This document shows positions 5,326-6,902 of a stretch of 6,902 nucleotides of DNA, in pieces. Below the pieces are notes generated by a model, which did not search any database, was not told the DNA's origin, and saw only the letters and a program-made list of their open reading frames with translations. Both the position numbers and the translations under genes were made by a program. Each line of letters starts with the position of its first letter. Within the stretch, counting starts at the first letter, position 1. The stretch spans positions 1 to 6,902 of the forward strand of contig JANYBU010000366.1 in the NCBI GenBank assembly GCA_025360665.1, given 5' to 3'. Source of the DNA: Nitrospira sp. (GTDB lineage Bacteria; Nitrospirota; Nitrospiria; Nitrospirales; Nitrospiraceae).

Positions 5326-6117
5326 ATGACTGAACAAAAACCACAGACACTTCCCGACGTGTCACAATGGCAGGCACAAGCTTTAAGGCTCACGGCCTTT
5401 CCTTCTCCTGCCGCCAAATTCGATGACCCCAAGTGGTGGAGAGAGCTTCTAGGGACAGATGCTGAATCAAGAAACATTCGTCCTTTGAGAGGCGAGCTAA
5501 CTGAACAAGGTCCTTTTGAGAAGGGCATTTTGGTTTTGCAAGTTGGTCCTCTCCGAATCGACTGGAATCTTGGTATGAACATAGAGACGGGTCTAGATTC
5601 AGATGACCCCAATTTGCCAGCGCTGGGTTCTTTCTCCGAAGTGGGTGACAAGTTTCTAAAACTTATGGCTGGGTGGTTGAGTTCCGCAACAGTTCCTTCC
5701 TTGCAGAGGCTGGCTTTTGGAGCTGTATTGCGACAACCCGTTGGTGGGCATGATGATGGCTACAAGTTATTGTCAAAATATCTGTCGTCCGTAGATATTT
5801 CTCCAGAATCAAGGGATTTCTTTTACCAGATTAATCGCCCAAGAAAGTCAAAGATTCCTCAAGTGACAGACCTTGTCATAAATCGACTCAATAAGTGGGC
5901 TTGCGTCACTTCGCAGCGAACCATTTTTCAGCAGCTTGCTGATGGAAAAACTAGCACACATGTAGTAGGAGGAACATCTTACGCGTGCAGTTTGGAGTTA
6001 GATATTAGTTCATCTTCTGATTTTACGGGTGAATTGCCCAAGCAAGTTGTAGAGCAACTGTTCCGAGAGATGTACAGTTTTGGCAGAGAAATCGCTTCGA
6101 GAGGGGATCTTCCTTGA
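5326..6117 (+). CDS. Uncharacterised 263-residue protein, first gene of a two-gene cassette
   Basis: I do not recognise a functional family with certainty. The protein is soluble, with no signal peptide or membrane span. Visible landmarks are WWREL (37-41), LQVGPLRIDW (71-80), QRLAFGAVLRQPV (127-139), DFFYQINRPRKS (164-175), INRLNKWA (185-192), and a C-terminal strand plus helix (LELDI 223-227, then EQLFREMYSFGREIA). A central basic/aromatic block followed by an LxxDI strand and a final amphipathic helix loosely recalls the TIGR04255 group of sporadically distributed proteins; this is a weak suggestion. The ATG at 5326 is the only good start; the upstream sequence (GAGAACCGACT) is a poor Shine-Dalgarno. 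It overlaps the next gene by four bases, so the two are probably translationally coupled. Base composition is visibly lower in GC than the flippase genes, which suggests separate acquisition. Confidence 0.75.
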   Translation: MTEQKPQTLPDVSQWQAQALRLTAFPSPAAKFDDPKWWRELLGTDAESRNIRPLRGELTEQGPFEKGILVLQVGPLRIDWNLGMNIETGLDSDDPNLPALGSFSEVGDKFLKLMAGWLSSATVPSLQRLAFGAVLRQPVGGHDDGYKLLSKYLSSVDISPESRDFFYQINRPRKSKIPQVTDLVINRLNKWACVTSQRTIFQQLADGKTSTHVVGGTSYACSLELDISSSSDFTGELPKQVVEQLFREMYSFGREIASRGDLP

Positions 6118-6764
6118 GTGCAACACAATCTAAGGGGGCGCCATATTTCATCCGCGGCGACCGAGCTAGCCACTGGCGTGAATTGCCGGAGGAATTTTCG
6201 TCAAATAGTAAGACTCCAAGATCAGAATCGATACTCAGACAAGTAGATTCCAATACTAGAAAGAGTGAAGAAAGTCTCGGGTTAGCCTTTCCGCAGTCTG
6301 AAACGTCTACAGAGCAAATGCCTCTGTCAGGTCAGTTGAGTGGACAAATCACAAACCTCTTCTTGGCAGCCAGTGAAGGGTTTTATGAAGATGAGCAATC
6401 TAGAAAATTTTCTGAAAAACTTTCCATGCTAGTAAAGCTCTATGGTGATGCAGCTATTAATGGCATAGCTCCGTTTATCATTGGTGAGAGGGCCAATGCT
6501 GAGGTTGCATCGGCAACCTTGAATTGCCTGAGCCATTTAGAGGGACGGATATCTTACAACTTTCGTGTATGGCTGATGGAGCGGGCGCTCCAGTCCCGCT
6601 CGTCTTGGATACGGGATGCGGCTGCATTGGGCTTGGAATCCATGGATGATCCTGCTGCGACTCCTTTCCTCCAAGAAGCTCTCAACAAAGAATCAAACGC
6701 TGAACAGAAGTGGCCCCATTCGTTTGAACAGCCGGCCGAGTTTTGTAAGTGGCGTCTCTGCTGA
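6114..6764 (+). pseudogene. HEAT-repeat-like protein, 3' end cut by an IS3-family element
   Basis: The gene starts at TTG (6114-6116), whose bases form TTGA with the stop of the previous gene. A GAGGGG ribosome site lies about eight bases upstream. The N-terminal third (1-80) is polar and probably disordered. Residues about 97-195 are helical with HEAT-like pairs (EVASATLNCLSHLEG 130-144, RDAAALGLESMDDP 167-180, ATPFLQEAL 182-190), pointing to a protein-binding scaffold. Host codons appear to end at 6743 (residue 210, F). The last six residues (CKWRLC) and the stop then come from the IS end. The original C-terminus is therefore missing, though the truncated protein may still be made. The function is not known; the tight overlap implies it works with the upstream protein. 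It is called a pseudogene because of the inferred interruption; if the IS boundary is wrong it is a complete 216-residue gene. Confidence 0.65.
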
Positions 6765-6902
6765 TGCTCACGCTGCCAGTTTACCCGTCGGCAGCATCAC
6801 GGCATAGGCCTCATCAGGTGTTTGTTTGCCCAAGCTCGAATGCGGCCTGGATTGATTGTACCAATCCAGGTATTGCATGATCGACTGCCTGGCTTCGGTG
6901 AC
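6744..6902 (-). mobile_element. IS3-family insertion sequence, right end (continues beyond window)
   Basis: The element is placed by its transposase end (6768-6902). Beyond the transposase stop there are 24 bases to a TGTAAGTGGCGTC sequence at 6744. IS3-family ends usually begin with TG, and the upstream open frame loses protein-like character exactly there. The exact terminus cannot be confirmed without the other end or a target duplication. Confidence 0.6.
6768..6902 (-). CDS. IS3-family transposase, C-terminal 44 residues (5' part outside window)
   Basis: Read on the minus strand from the window edge, the frame encodes VTEARQSIMQYLDWYNQSRP, then HSSLGKQTPDEAYAV, ending GKLAA and TGA (6768-6770). 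YNQSRPHSSLG-x-x-TP is the hallmark C-terminal end of the IS3-family integrase-core (OrfB) transposase. The catalytic DDE residues lie upstream, outside the window, so whether the enzyme is intact cannot be judged. Its orientation opposes the truncated gene. Confidence 0.9.
   Translation of the reverse strand, partial: VTEARQSIMQYLDWYNQSRPHSSLGKQTPDEAYAVMLPTGKLAA

Overview
The window is a piece of a moderately GC-rich bacterial chromosome. A PilZ gene, a family of flippase-like membrane proteins and a scattered family of roughly 100-bp palindromic repeats together suggest a Nitrospira-like member of Nitrospirota. That assignment is an impression from gene content and style; no marker gene proves it.

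Layout. Positions 1-99 look like the last 32 codons of an unidentified gene. Positions 100-420 are non-coding and hold one clear palindromic repeat and one degenerate one. Positions 421-4107 are a tandem array of one gene family, the flippase-like / lysylphosphatidylglycerol-synthase transmembrane family (UPF0104 type). It has three near full-length copies (421-1440, 1484-2503, 2976-4091) and two 3'-end remnants (2520-2739 and about 4009-4107), one behind copy 2 and one behind copy 3. The first and third copies share a duplicated upstream block. Copy 3 has lost one base just before its expected stop and reads on into the remnant behind it, which gives an odd 371-residue product. Converging on the array is a minus-strand single-domain PilZ protein (4104-4466) with both c-di-GMP binding motifs.

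Positions 4467-5325 carry no convincing gene. The half nearest PilZ is packed with three consecutive palindromic repeats. The rest is AT-richer and holds a 16-bp palindrome.

From 5326 the sequence looks different, with lower GC and AT-richer codons. An unrecognised 263-residue protein overlaps by four bases (TTGA) a HEAT-repeat-like protein. The second gene appears to be cut off by an IS3-family element whose right end starts at about 6744; the end of its transposase (6768-6902, minus strand) runs off the window.

Taken together, the region looks like a locus of gene amplification and decay (flippase array, repeats) next to an acquired, IS-interrupted two-gene cassette. The main points of interest are the array with its remnants and frameshift, the palindromic repeat family with apparent pairing conservation, and the unassigned two-gene cassette. 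No complete new system can be demonstrated from this window alone.
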